Assembly: GCF_047511655.1 (NCBI RefSeq)
Contig: NC_133387.1
Location: 139,372,853-139,436,852 of the forward strand
Origin: Castor canadensis
Lineage: Eukaryota > Chordata > Mammalia > Rodentia > Castoridae
Length of the DNA stretch: 64,000 bases
Reading direction: 5' to 3'
Positions 12,699 to 24,670 of the stretch are shown here, one piece after another; within the stretch, counting starts at the first letter, position 1, and each line of letters begins with the position of its first letter. The translations under genes were made by a program, and so were the position numbers. The notes beneath the pieces were generated by a model that saw nothing but the letters and a program-made list of their open reading frames with translations, was not told where the DNA came from and did no database searches.

Positions 12699-13019
12699 AT
12701 GAATACACCCAGAAAAAGGACCACCATTTTGAGCTCAAAATGATCTCCCTACCAGCATGCAGAGTGTGCTCCTTTCTCCCTTTCTATTTCTCCCTGCTTT
12801 GCTAAATAAACATTTGCTAAACTTCTACTTCCATGGGTTTCCCTGTTTTGTGAAACCCCTGGAAATGCTTTCTGTCATGGATTTCAAGTCCCTGTGATTT
12901 GCATGGAAATTAGGAAGCTCAGTCAAGGGCCTCTCCTCTTCTCTCTCATGGGGGAAATTATCCTTGTTCCTTTCCTTTCTCCAGTAACAAAATAGTTTAC
13001 TTTCATTTTTCATGTAAAT

Positions 13020-16000
13020 ATCTAATTGTCTCAACACCATTTATTGAAGGAATTGTCCTTTCTTGATATCTTTGTTGAAAATCAATCCCTTGTAAATGAA
13101 CAGATTGACTTCTAGGCTATTTGGTTCTATTGTCTTATTTGTCTGTTTTATGCCAGTACCATTCTATTTTTACTTCTATAGTTTTGTAGAACTGTTTGAG
13201 ATCATGTGTTATAATGCCTTCAACTTTGTTCCCTTTACTCAGGATTGCTTGGGCAATTTGTAGCACCATATAAACTTTAAGATTGCTTTTTCTATTTTTG
13301 TGAAAAGGACATTGGAATTTTGATAGGAATAACACTGAATCTGTGGGTTTCTTTGGTTAATAATGAACATTTTGACAGTATTGATTATTCCAGTACATGA
13401 ACAAAGATGTCTGGTGAGGTCTACTGTGGAAGCCATATGGTCCTGGGCTTTTTTCTGATGGGAGATTTTTGATTACTAATTCACTCTATCTCCTTACTTG
13501 TTGCTCTGTTTGAATTTTCCAATTTTTCATTATTCAGTCATTCTAGGTTCTATGTTTCTAGGAATTTATCCATTTCTTCTAAATTATCTAATTTGTTAGT
13601 GTAAATTTTCATAGTAGTATATGATCCTTTGTATTTCTGTGGTATTGGCTCTTTCATTTTTGATTTTGATTAAATCTTGTGTTTTGTCTAAAGGTTTGTC
13701 AGATTAGTTTTTTTTAAATCAACTTTTAGTTTCATTGATCTTCTTGTTTTCCTAGTCTCCATTTCATGTATTTCTACTCTGATCTTTATTATTATTTCTT
13801 TCCTTTTATCAACTTTGGGATTAACTTGCTCTTTTTCTTGTTCCTTGAGTTACAAACTTAGGTTGTTTAACATTTTTTTTCTGAATGTAAGAATTTATAA
13901 CAAAAACTTCCATCTTAGAACTACTTTTGCTGCATCCTGTAAGTTTTGGCATGTTATGTTTCTATTTTAATTTGTCTCAGGATGTATTTTTTTAAATTTT
14001 CCTTTAGATTTCTTCTTTGGCCCATTGATTGTTCAGGAGCCTCTTGTTTGATTCCCATGTATTTGTGAATTTTCCAGTATTGCTCCTGATACCAACTTCT
14101 AATTTCATGCCATTGTGGTTGGAAAAGATATTCGATAGAATTTCAATTTTATATTTAAGACTTGTTTTGTGTTCTAACATATGATCTGCCCTGGAGAATG
14201 TTCTTTGTACTCTTCAGAAGAATGTGCATTCTGCTGCATTTAAATGGAATGCTCTCCATATACCTATTAGATCTACTTGATCTATAGAGTCATTCAAGTA
14301 CCAGTTCCTTGTTGATTTGCTTGCTGAATGACCTATCTATTTTTTGAAAGATATTGAAGTCTCCTATTATTTTTCCCATGTATTCTTCCTTTCAGTTCTG
14401 TTAATATATTTTAAGTGTTCATGTTTTTTTCAAATATATTTATAATTATGCCTACTTGGTGAATCAAACTCTATATCATTATGTAATGTACTTTCTCTTT
14501 CTTGACAATTTTTGAGATAAAGCATATTTTCTTGAGTATAAACACAGCAACTCCTGCTCTCTTTGTTACTATGCACATAATGTATCTTTTCCCATTTCTT
14601 CTGTTTCACTCTATCAATGAAAGGAACAGTTTGTCATTAAATGGTGGCAGCACATAGGTGGGTATTATGTTTTTTAAGCCATGTAGCCACTTACTTTTTT
14701 TTTTTTTTACAGTACTGGGCTTGAACTCAGGGCCTTCACCTTGAGCCATTCCACCAGCCCTATTTTTGTGAAGGGTGTTTTAAGACAGGGTCTCACAGAA
14801 CTATTTGTCCAGGCTGGCTTCAAACCCTGATCCTCCTGATCTCTGCCTCCTGATTAGCTAGGATTACAGGTATGAACTACTGGCCAACCAGCATCACTTA
14901 CGTCTTTTGATTAGAGCATTAAATACATTTACATTAGAAGTCATTACTGATATGTGAAGATTAGTATCATTTTATTAACTTCTTTGCTGTCTGTTTTGCA
15001 ATTCCTTTGTTCCATTCTTCCTCCCCTGCTGTCTTTCTTTTAATTTGAAGATTTTCATGTTGTAGTGTGCTTTAATTTCCTTTTTTTTCCTTCTGTATAT
15101 CTATACCAGATTTCCCTTTATGGTTATGTGAAGCTTACATGAAACATCTTACATGTATTATATTCTGTTTTGAGATTACAACTTGTTTTTGACTATATAA
15201 AAAATCCCCCATATTTTATTCTAATGATGTCATAATTTACAGATTTTATATAGCATGTATCCAGTAATAAATTATTGTAGCTATAGTTATCTTTAATACT
15301 TTTCCTTTTAACTCTTATACGAGTTAAAAGTGATTTATGCACCATTTTATATTCTGAACTTGACCACATTCTTACCTTTACAATGACTTTCATACTCATG
15401 TTTCATACTGTTAGTGTTTTCATTCCAATTTGAAGAACTCCCTTTAGCATTTATGGCTAGGCAAATTTAGCAGTGATGAACTTGCACAGCTTTTGAATAT
15501 CTGAAACCGTTATTTCTCTATTTCATTTTTCTTTTTTGTGGTTCTGTGGTTTAAACTCAGGGCCTCATGCTTGATAGGCAGGTGCTCTACCACTTGAGCT
15601 AGTCCTACTTCATTGCTGAAGGACAGCCTTGCCAGGCATAGAATTCTTGGTTTATAGCTTTCTTTCTTTCAGCATTTTGAAATATCATCCCACTCTTCCC
15701 TGGCTTGAAGGCTTACTGCTGATAAATCCAATTATAGGGGTTCCCTGTATGTAATGAGTAAATTTTTTCTTGCTTCTAAAGTTCTCTGATTTTGATTTTG
15801 TGAAGTTGATCACAATGTGTCGCAGTGAAGATCTTATATCTAAATTATTTGGAGTTCTTTGGGATTTGTGGAGATGGATGTTGATTTCTGTCTCAAGATT
15901 TGGGAAGTTTTCTGTCATTTCTCTATATTGTTTGACTTATATGCATCTCATAAGTTCCATAGTCTTTCTTTACCAGGTCAATTACTTGTATTTGAGCTCA

Positions 16001-16240
16001 CTGATTCCTCTGCTTGATAAAGTTGGCTGGTGAAGTTTTCTATGGAACTTTTTCAGTTTAGTGTCATGTTCTTCAACTCCAGAATTTGTTTGTTTTCTTT
16101 TTATGGTTTTTACATCAGTTAAAAGTTCTCTTTCTCTTTATTTACTATTTTCCTGATTCTGTTTAGTTGTTTGTATTCTCTTGTAGCTCATGAGAACATT
16201 TTTGTCAGTTTGTAGACCTTCACTGATGACTGCATATGTG
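13020..16240 (-). mobile_element. Old L1, antisense, with SINE insertions
   Basis: Minus-strand translation gives L1 ORF2 fragments at about 13135-13440 (AILKFIWCYK-like, AQAILSKGNK) and an ORF1 C-terminal-like piece at about 15685-15930 (ENFPNLETEINI…RTPNNLD). The part between is L1-like antisense sequence. SINEs interrupt it at 14695-14893 and 15530-15606. All frames are broken. Confidence 0.65.
14695..14893 (-). repeat. tRNA/B1-type composite SINE
   Basis: The minus-strand copy has a T-rich start, a tRNA-type half (gggcttgaactcagggcc… gagccattccaccagccc) and a B1-like half (gtctcaca…ggattacaggtatgaac). It sits inside the antisense L1. Confidence 0.8.
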
Positions 16241-16249
16241 AAGAAATAG

Positions 16250-17400
16250 GTGCTTCTTCTAGTCTGTATAGTCTACAGTCAGCACACAAAGTCTTTCACC
16301 AGTCAGCCCATTCAGTGATTCTGGGCAGGACATCTGGTAGGGTCTGTGGGTGGTCTTGCTCCTAGAATTGCCAAGCATGGTGGTCTGGTGTCTGGGTACA
16401 CTACTTTCCTCTACTCTCAGTGTATGTGAATATACATGTCCCAATTCCCTTGGGCTCTGTCACATGGACACCTTACTCACCATTCCTGGGCTCTCAAAAC
16501 CTATTCTGGGCCACCATACCACCATACTAATACCAATGTGTAAGACTGTCTTGTTTTGGCTCTCAAATGGCTTTTGCACTAAATTGTTCAGGAAGAGAAG
16601 AGACAGAAAAAAAGAAAGAGGAATAACGGGAAGGGAAAAAGAATGGGAATCATAAAAAATATTTGCAAATACAAATACAAGGTTATTTTTAATATAACTA
16701 AATAGTAGCAACACAAGAAAAGCCATTCAACCTAATTAAATGTTTATAAGTAAGAAAATGTTCTCTAAAGTAAGGAGATTATTTGGTATAATACTCTTAA
16801 ATGGAATTTGGATAAAATATACAGGGGATTTAGCCAAATGGGAAGAAATATGAAGTATGCAGATTAGGAATTTGAAGTCAGCTCTAGTCTATTCCACCTT
16901 CATTTTTCTTCCTCTAGTGCACCCTAAACCCATCTTTCATGTCCTTATTTATTGATTGTGCTTTCTAGTAATCATAGGCACTTGAGTACTTCTCAGCATT
17001 TAACACTAGAAAATTTTCCAGAAAAACCTAGGTTGCCTGTCATTTTTGGGGAAAAAAGAGTATTAGGAAGATACATAAGTTCTCTCTCCAAAATCCTGCA
17101 GATGCATATATTAAATAAGACACATAACCACTTGGGGAAGTTTTCTACCATTAAAATTAGAAAAATAATGTCAAAATACAAAACTTTCAGGATAACATAA
17201 AATTCCAGGATAAAAATCTCTGAAGAAAGATGCTGTCAATTTAGAATGACAGCCATCTTTAAAAACATAATCCTTACAGGTCACGTGTTGCTATTGTTAG
17301 GGAAGTTGAGGAAGTGGGAAAAGGATAAAAGGTATTTGAAAAGACTTTACAATACATGCAAATCTTTATGAAAGTGTAACCTTTATGTTAGTCTTGAGAC
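16250..17400. other. FAM227B intron without recognised elements
   Basis: Ordinary AT-rich intron sequence. The open frames here on both strands are short and lack family features. No splice-bounded exon was found by eye. Confidence 0.4.
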
Positions 17401-17419
17401 ATCACATCCTATTCCTAAG

Positions 17420-18080
17420 ATAATGAAATATATTGGCTGAGTACTCCTTATGTAAAAATCTGAAATCTGAAATGCTGTATGATCCAAAGTTTTTTGAGTG
17501 CCTATGTGACATGTTGCAGTCAAAATACAAGTATACAACATATATTTACTCAGGTGTCCAAGGGAGAAAAAGATCCTTCGGTTATTTTTCAGCTGTGATA
17601 CACTTTCCTGCACATGCCCAGATTCTCAAGTGCAAGCACACCTACAAAGGGTAACAAAATGGCACCTGTGCAGGTGCACATGCTCACTGCAGTTTTCCTA
17701 TGATGCCCCACATGGGGCCAAGGCTCACATTCATTACCCATTGTAGTTTTTTGCTTATTCTCTGATCTGCTGTGGAAGATATTGTTGAAAATGTCTAAAA
17801 AAAGGACTGAAAATTCTTCTCTGGGTAATCATCCTAAGAATAAGAAAAAGAATTTACATTTATTGATAGCACAGAAAGTCAAGTTGTCAGAGAAACTGGA
17901 CAGTGATATGTGAAATCTTTCTGAAGTGTTGGAATCATGACTATGAAGAAATATAAGGATAACCTTCTAAAGTTTTATGTTAGAAAGGCTGAGAAGTCAA
18001 TGAAAAATTTTAAAACAGCATAAAGCTAAAAATGAAGGCTTTAAATTTCTATACTTAGAGTATATTCCTATGATTTTTAT
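17420..18080 (+). mobile_element. Tigger/pogo-type DNA transposon fossil
   Basis: From 17790 a frame opens MSKKRTENSSLGNHPKNKKK and continues AQKVKLSEKLDSDM before a stop. After frame changes it reads like the CENP-B-type helix-turn-helix of Tigger/Jerky transposases (an RNIRITF…SFMLERL-like stretch, then KAKNEGF). The sequence at 17430-17530 resembles the terminal region of such elements (ctccttatgtaaaaatctgaaatctgaaatgc). It is decayed and cannot be active. Confidence 0.5.
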
Positions 18081-18141
18081 AACTCTATCTATGACATTTT
18101 AAAAAGCTGCACTGGCCCATAAAGTAGAATTCTTTACTCAC

Positions 18142-18195
18142 CCAATTTTGAACTTTTAAGAACTCTTCAAAGCTTTTTGGAGGCTCTTGAAATTT
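18142..18195 (-). CDS. FAM227B: FAM227B coding exon (54 bp)
   Basis: A 54-bp exon of 18 codons, phase 0 at both ends. On the minus strand the acceptor is tttgcttcattag and the donor gtgagt. It encodes KFQEPPKSFEEFLKVQNW, which joins cleanly to DYWPRDVNLV in the next exon. Being a multiple of three with phase 0 ends, it could be skipped without a frameshift. A DNA-transposon fossil lies immediately to its left. Confidence 0.87.
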
Positions 18196-18840
18196 CTAAT
18201 GAAGCAAATTCAGTATTATCATTGACATACATTCAGCTTTATACAATAATTTTACATAATTTGCTTAATAAGCTATATTTTTCAGAGCTCTAAGAAATTA
18301 TAAAATGTTCACTTTATAAAGTCCCTGTACTTTGAAAAGGACAGAGATAAATATTTAAGTTCTGAGGCTCTTTAAAAAGCTTCTCTTTTATGCACTGCCT
18401 CTAGAAAAAAACTCCACACAAATCTTGCTGAATATTCTCATTTGAAATTCCTACAAATGTTTCAAGATATTTTGGCCTATTGTGGGTAGTATCTACAATA
18501 AATCCACAACTAAAAATAAAATAACATTTTCCTATTGCTGATGAAGTATTTTTTAAAAACATACTAGTGAAATGATGAAAATAATTTAAATATTTGGCTA
18601 TTTCAGTCTAATAAGTCATAATCCCATTTTATTATATAGTGCTTTCTTTGTGAGTTGAAAATGTATTCAACACTAGACAAATTAATTTTAACTATGACAA
18701 ACATTGCTCCTTCTTGCCTTAAAGACTGCACAATTCTTTCTTCTGCTCTGAAGTCTTGTTGTCCCAAACCCTCTTCTTCCTACCCCTTCATGGCCTATTT
18801 AGCTCCTATTTCAAATATCATACTAAAAATCACTGTTTTG

Positions 18841-18955
18841 AGCCTAGCTTGGTGGTACACATTTATAATTCCAGCACTAGGGAGTTGAGGCAGGATGATG
18901 AGTTCCAGGCTGGCTTGGACTACATGGAGAGATCTTGTCTCAAAAGAAACAAAAA
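18841..18955 (+). repeat. B1-like SINE
   Basis: 7SL-like B1 sequence: agcctagcttggtggtacac… ttccagcactagggagttgaggcagg … gatcttgtctcaaaa, with an A-rich end. Confidence 0.8.
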
Positions 18956-19204
18956 GACCCCTTTTCTAGGAAGCCTTCATTCCCACCCCCCTAATTTTTT
19001 GCACGGTAATAACATACTGCCTATTTATATTTCTATGGGGATAGAAACTATGGGGCAATCATGGCTGAATTATCTAAATCTCAATGCACAGTAATATAGT
19101 CAACAGTCATAGTCTCTGCACAGTAAGTATGCTGTGTGCATAAATTAATGAAGAAATGAGTAGATCAATGGGAGAATTGTCTAGGTGTTTAAAAAATAAG
19201 AACA

Positions 19205-19345
19205 CACTGAGTTATATCCCCAGTTCTTGATTATTTGAGACAAGGCCTCCCAATGTAGTCCAGGCTGGCCTCTAACTTGTGATCCTCCTGCCTCCACCTC
19301 CTAAGTACTGGGTTTACAAACATATGCCACCACATCTTGGCTTGA
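19205..19345 (-). repeat. B1/ID-type SINE, antisense, at the 5' edge of an L1
   Basis: The minus strand reads ccaagatgtggtggcatatg…cttgtctcaaataatcaagaa, then ctggggatataactcagtg, a B1 half followed by an ID-like piece. It lies between a 14-bp duplication and the L1 5' UTR. Confidence 0.7.
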
Positions 19346-19789
19346 ATATTATTCTTAAAGGCATCACATTAAAAACTAATCGAAGAAAGACAGTGGCTAG
19401 AGGGAGGAAGCAGAAAGTGTGCCTCCTACAGTGAAATCTTGGAGAAATGCTGGAGACACACCTTGCAGGCAAGGCCACCGAGAACAGGCAAAACTTTGAC
19501 CCCTCCACACCTCCAGCCTGCGCAGAGACTCTCCACTTCAGGTTAAAGGGAGAGACAAAGAGGACCCCTGGGCCACCAGTCGCCCATGCCCAGACGGCTT
19601 GGGAAGACGCAGACAAGGTGAGCTAAGTGGTATGTGGTACTTCCACAGACAACCCTGGGCCAGATCAGCATAGTCCTCTGGATAGACCAACCCCCACCAG
19701 GGAAAAAAGAAACTGAGTAATAAGCAATAAGAATAAAGACACGTGGCAAAGAGGGTGGGGTGCACGGAGTGCCAATGAGGGGGGGAGGG

Positions 19790-20170
19790 GAATCCTTCCC
19801 GGAACTGTAAATAAGCAAGTCGGGTCTGGCTGGAGAGGCTCCCGCAGGAGCAAGGACTCACCCAGCAACCAGGAGCAGGAAAGCTTGTGAGAGTGGTGGA
19901 GGGAGGAAAACTCCACAAGAGAGGGGGAAGACCCACCTCCCACGTGAGCTGTAAACAAACATGCCGGCTGGCAGGAGCAGCAGCACTGCCCAGCAATCAG
20001 GAGTGGGAAAGCTTGTAAAAGTGGCGGTGGGAGGAAAACTCCACAGGAGAGGGGGGAAGACCCACTTCCCACGTGAACTGTAAATAAACACGCAGGCCTG
20101 AGAAAGCAGGTGCAGTGTCACCTCCCCCAGTGTGCTTGGAAAGTAGAAAGCTTGTAGTAGCGGCTCACAC
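19790..20170 (+). repeat. Tandem units in the L1 5' UTR
   Basis: The block cccagcaaccaggagcagg…gaaagcttgt…aggaaaactccaca… recurs from 19861 and 19989 (period 128), with a diverged third copy of gaaagcttgt at about 20146. A preceding partial copy (gaactgtaaataag) lies at about 19803. This monomer-like layout is typical of rodent L1 promoters. Confidence 0.75.
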
Positions 20171-20968
20171 ACAGGACTCTAAGTAAACACAGCCTGTGGG
20201 GCCAGGTGAGTGTTAAGCTCACTCCTGAGGTCTGCATAAATAGCGCCTCCAGCAACAGCAGGCTGACAGCAGCAGGCAGGCAAGTCACAGCTGCAGATAG
20301 CCATTCACAGACCTGTCTCCAGACTCTTTTTTTTCTCTCTCCCTACCTTTGACAAGAAAACACCGAACTACACCTGCATACTGAAAACTTACTGAAACTG
20401 TATTGCATTTGAACTTGGGACACTGTGTGGGTTTGTTTTTTTTGTGTGTGTGGTTTTGTTCTACTTTATGTCTCCCCTTTGATGAGACAACTACAGAACA
20501 ACATCTGAGGCACCATCTCCAGGATTGAAGGCTGAGGGACGAACACCAAAATTATTAAGATTGAAATTTCAAAGCATTTGAACTTGGAGGTATTTAGTTT
20601 TTATTTTGTTTTATTTTATTTTATTGTATATACATACATTTTTCTTTCATTTACTTATTTTTTAATTCTTATTCTTATCTTTACTCTTTTTATTTTTTAT
20701 TTTCAATCCTCTCTCTGTCTCTAGATGCCTTTTCAGCCTAAGACTGATTAGTACACAGTCTCTCCCTGTTTAAATCTTTGAAACATTTTTGTTTGTTTCT
20801 TTGTTTTGTTTTTTTTTGTACTTGATTATTTGTTTTTCCCTTTTCCTTTAACTTCTTTGCTTTCCATCTCCTCTCACCCTTCCATTCTAAATATCACTAG
20901 TGCTATTATTACAAGCCAGAAAATACTTAATTGCACACAGTACAGGGACAATAACAACACCAAGGGCA

Positions 20969-22167
20969 ATGACGGGAAGACAGAAAAAACAGGGAAACCA
21001 GTTTCCCCACAGCAAAAAATTAGTACAAGAACCAGAGGGAAATGAAGAAAACAGATACTCAGATCCAGACTCCAACAAAATGAAGATAAACTATGCCAAA
21101 GAACCCAATGAAGCCCACAAGAATAAATTAAAACAAGACATACTACACATACAATGAGAATTTTAGAGAGATGATACTGGATATGGTCAACCAAAATGTA
21201 CAGGAGACACTCAAGAAATTCCAAGACAACAAAAATAGAGAATTTGAAAAAGCAAAAGAAGAAATAAAGGAAACCATAGAAGCACTGTATAAATACCAAA
21301 GTGAAACAGAGAACACGATTAATAAACAGATAAATGAACTCAGGACAAAAATAGTCAACATTAAAGAGGAAACACCCAGGATATGTTAAACCTCAGAAAA
21401 AAGAATGAAACAGAATTGCAAACAAAACAGAAGACCAATCCAGCAGAATAGAACAAACAGAAGACAGAATCTCAGAAGTCGAAGATGAAAGGGTAATTAA
21501 AGGAAAAACCGAAGAAATATCAATTAAACAACTCAAGACCTGTGAAAAGAAAATGCAAGAACTCACCGACTCCATCAAAAGACCAAACTTGAGAATCGTG
21601 GGCATCAAAGAAGGAGAAGAGGTGCAAGCAAAAGGAATGCGCAATATATTCAACACAACAATAACAGAAAATTTCCCAAATCTAGAGAAAGATATTCCCA
21701 TACAGATGCAAGAGGCCTCCAGGACACCAAACAGACCAGATCAAAATAGAACTACCCCACGACATATCATCATTAAAACAACAAGTACAGAAACTAGGGA
21801 AAGAATATTGAAGGCTGTAAGAGAGAAAAAACAAATAACATACAAAGGTAAACCCATCAAAATCACAGCAGACTTCTCAACACAAACATTAAAAGCAAGA
21901 AGAGCATGAGGTGAGATCTTCCTGGCACTGAATGAAAATAACTTCAACCCCAGGATGCTCTAACCAGCAAAACTATCATTCAAAATAGATGGAGCAATAA
22001 AAGACTTCCATGATAAGCAGAAACTAAAACAATATGTGACCACAAAGCCACCACTACAAAAGATTCTTCAAGGGATTCTGCACACAGAAAGTGAAACCCA
22101 ACATAAGCATGAAAGGACAGGCAGCACCAAACTACAGGAAAAGAAAAAGCAAGAAAGTAGAGAGTAA
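20969..22167 (+). pseudogene. L1 ORF1 (broken)
   Basis: Starts at ATG 20969 (MTGRQKKQGN). The coiled-coil portion is in another frame from about 21171 (EFEKAKEEIKETIEALYKYQ). The RRM and C-terminal domain are in a third frame from about 21553 (RIVGIKEGEE, TPRHIIIKTTSTETRERIL). A TGA at 21907-21909 follows KARRA, and later codons reach the TAA at 22165-22167. Total length of 1199 bp is not a multiple of three. ORF1 normally codes the RNA-binding trimer of the L1 particle. Confidence 0.85.
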
Positions 22168-22249
22168 CCTCAACTTAGATACACACAATCAAACCTTCAA
22201 ACAACTAAGACAACTAACTGACAGGAATCACCACATACCTATCAGTACT

Positions 22250-24224
22250 AACGCTTAATGTTCACCCATCAAAAGGTACCACTTGACGAAATGGATTAAA
22301 AACGAAAATCCAGCAATTTGTTGCTTACAGGAGACCCATCTCACTGAAAGAAATACACATAGGCTTAGGATGAAAGGCTGGAAGAAGATTTACCAAGCCA
22401 ATGGCCCCTGAAAACAGGCAAGAGTAGCAATACTTATCTCTGACAAAGTAGACTTCAAACCTACATTGATCAAACGAGACAAAGAAGGACATTCCATACT
22501 ATTCCCATTTGCAGACAACATGATCCTATACCTTAAAGTCCCAAAAAACTCTACTCAGAAGCTTCTAGACATCATCAATCGCTACAGCAAAGTAGCAGGA
22601 TATAAAATCAACATAGAAAAATCATTAGCATTTCTATACACTAATAATGAACAAACTGAAAAAGAATATATGAAAACAATTCCATTTACAATAGCCTCAA
22701 AAAAACATCAAATACTTAGGTGTAAACCTAAAAAAAGATGTGAATGACCTCTACAAGGAAAACTATAAATTTCTGAAGAAAGAGATTGAGGAAGACTATA
22801 GAAAGTGGAGAGATCTCCCATGCTCATGGATTGGTAGAATCAACATAGTAAAAATGTCTGTACCTCAAAAATAATCTACATGTTTAATGCAATTCCCATC
22901 AAAATTCCAATGACATTCATTAAAGAGATTGAAAAATCTACCATTAAATTTATATGGAAACACAAGAGGCCACGAATAGCGAAGGCAATACTCAGTCAAA
23001 AGAACAATGCAGGAGGTATCACGATACCTGACTTCAAGCTATATTACAAAGCAATAACAATAAAAACAGCATGGTACTGGCAAAAAACAGACATGAAGAC
23101 CAGTGGAACAGAATAGAGGACCCAGATATGAAGCCACACAACTATAACCAACTTGTCTTTGACAAAGGCGCTAAAAATATATGATGGAGAAATAGCAGCC
23201 TCTTCAACAAAAACTGCTGGGAAAACTGGTTAGCAGTCTGCAAAAACCTGAAAATAGATCCATGTATATCACCCTATACCAAGATTAACTCAAAATGGAT
23301 CAAGGATCTTAATATCAGACCCCAAACTCTAAAGTTGATACAGGAAAGAGTAGGAAATACTCTGGAATTAGTAGGTATAGGTAAGAACTTTCTCAATGGA
23401 ACCCCAGCAGCTCAGCAACTAAGAGATAGCATAGATAAATGGGACTTCATAAAACTAAAAAGCTTCTGTTCATCAAAAGAAATGATCTCTAAACTGAAGA
23501 GAACACCCACAGATTGGGAGAAAATATTTGCCAGCTACACATCAGACAAAGGACTGATAACCAGAATATATAGGGAACTTAAAAAACTAAATTCTCCTAA
23601 AACTAATGAACCAATAAAGAAATGGGCAAGTGAACTAAACAGAACTTTCTCAGAAGAAGAAATTCACATGGCCAAAAAACACATGAAAAAATGCTCACCA
23701 TCTCTAGCCATAAAGGAAATGCAAATTAAAACCACGCTAAGATTCCACCTCACCCCTGTTAGAATAGCCATCATTAGCAACACCACCAACAACAGAGGAT
23801 GCAGGAAAATGGAACCCTGTTACACTGTTGGTGGGAATGTAAACTAATACAACCACCCTGGAAAAAAATTTGGAGGCTACTTAAAAAGTTAAACATTGAT
23901 CTACCATTTGATCCAGCAATACCACTCCTGTGGTTATACCCAAAAGACTGTGACACAGGTTACTCCAGAGGCACCTGCACACCCATGTTTATTGCAGTAC
24001 TATTCACAATAGCCAAGTTATGGAAACAGCCAAGATGCCCCACCACTGACGAATGGATCAAGAAAATGTGGTATCTATACACAACGGAATTTTATGCAGC
24101 CATGAAGAATGAAATGTTATCATTCACTGGTAAATGGATGGAATTGGAGATCATCATTCTGAGTGAGGTTAGCCTGGCCCAAAAGACCAAAAATCGTATG
24201 TTCTCCCTCATATGTGGACATTAG
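22250..24224 (+). pseudogene. L1 ORF2 remnant, endonuclease joined to late RT
   Basis: The start of the endonuclease domain (ICCLQETHLTERNTHRL) runs to about 22495 ([10 protein letters not shown]). It then passes directly into the reverse transcriptase active-site block, here [15 protein letters not shown] instead of FADD. The rest of the endonuclease and most of RT are absent, roughly 1.7-1.8 kb by family layout. Further frameshifts and stops occur, for example around 22740 and 22870. The C-terminal part ends at TAG 24222-24224. Confidence 0.85.
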
Positions 24225-24594
24225 ATCAAGGGCAAACACAACAAGGGGATTGGACATTGAGCAAATGACAAATGCGGGAGCATAGAAGAGAGATATGAGG
24301 ATAGGTAAGACATCTAAAAAATTAGCTAGCATTTGTTGCCCTCAACGCAGAGAAACTAAAGCAGATACCTTAAAAGCAACTGAGGCCAATAGGAGAAGGG
24401 GACCAGGAACTAGAGAAAATGTTAGATCAAGAAGAATTAACCTAGAAGGTAACACACATTCACAGGAAAGTAATGTGAGTCAACTCCCTGTATAGCTATC
24501 CTTATCTGAACTAGCAAAAACCATTGTTCCTTCCTATTATTGCTTATACTCTCTCTTCAACAAAATTAGAGATAAGGGTAAAATAGTTTCTGCT

Positions 24595-24670
24595 GGGTAT
24601 CGAGGGGGTGGAGGGGAGAGGAGGGGGCAGAGTGGGTGGTAAGGGAGGGGGTGGGGACAGGGGGGAGAAA
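24595..24670 (+). repeat. G-rich tract of the L1 3' UTR
   Basis: Runs such as gagggggtggagggg, gagggggcag, aagggagggggtgggg and caggggggag lie just before the tail. Polypurine, G-quadruplex-capable tracts are a regular feature of L1 3' UTRs. Confidence 0.75.

Noticed and set aside
19538..20172. Several long minus-strand open frames, proline/leucine-rich
   Set aside because: They are reverse readings of the L1 5' UTR tandem units and overlap each other in three frames.
20874..21947. Minus-strand hydrophobic open frames
   Set aside because: Mirror images of the lysine/glutamate-rich L1 ORF1 on the plus strand.
23335..24224. Open frames of 170 and 141 codons on the plus strand
   Set aside because: Pieces of L1 ORF2 C-terminal sequence, not a host gene; recorded under the L1.
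22466..24224. L1 as a possibly active element
   Set aside because: ORF1 is frameshifted, ORF2 lacks most of endonuclease and RT, and the active-site Asp is altered.
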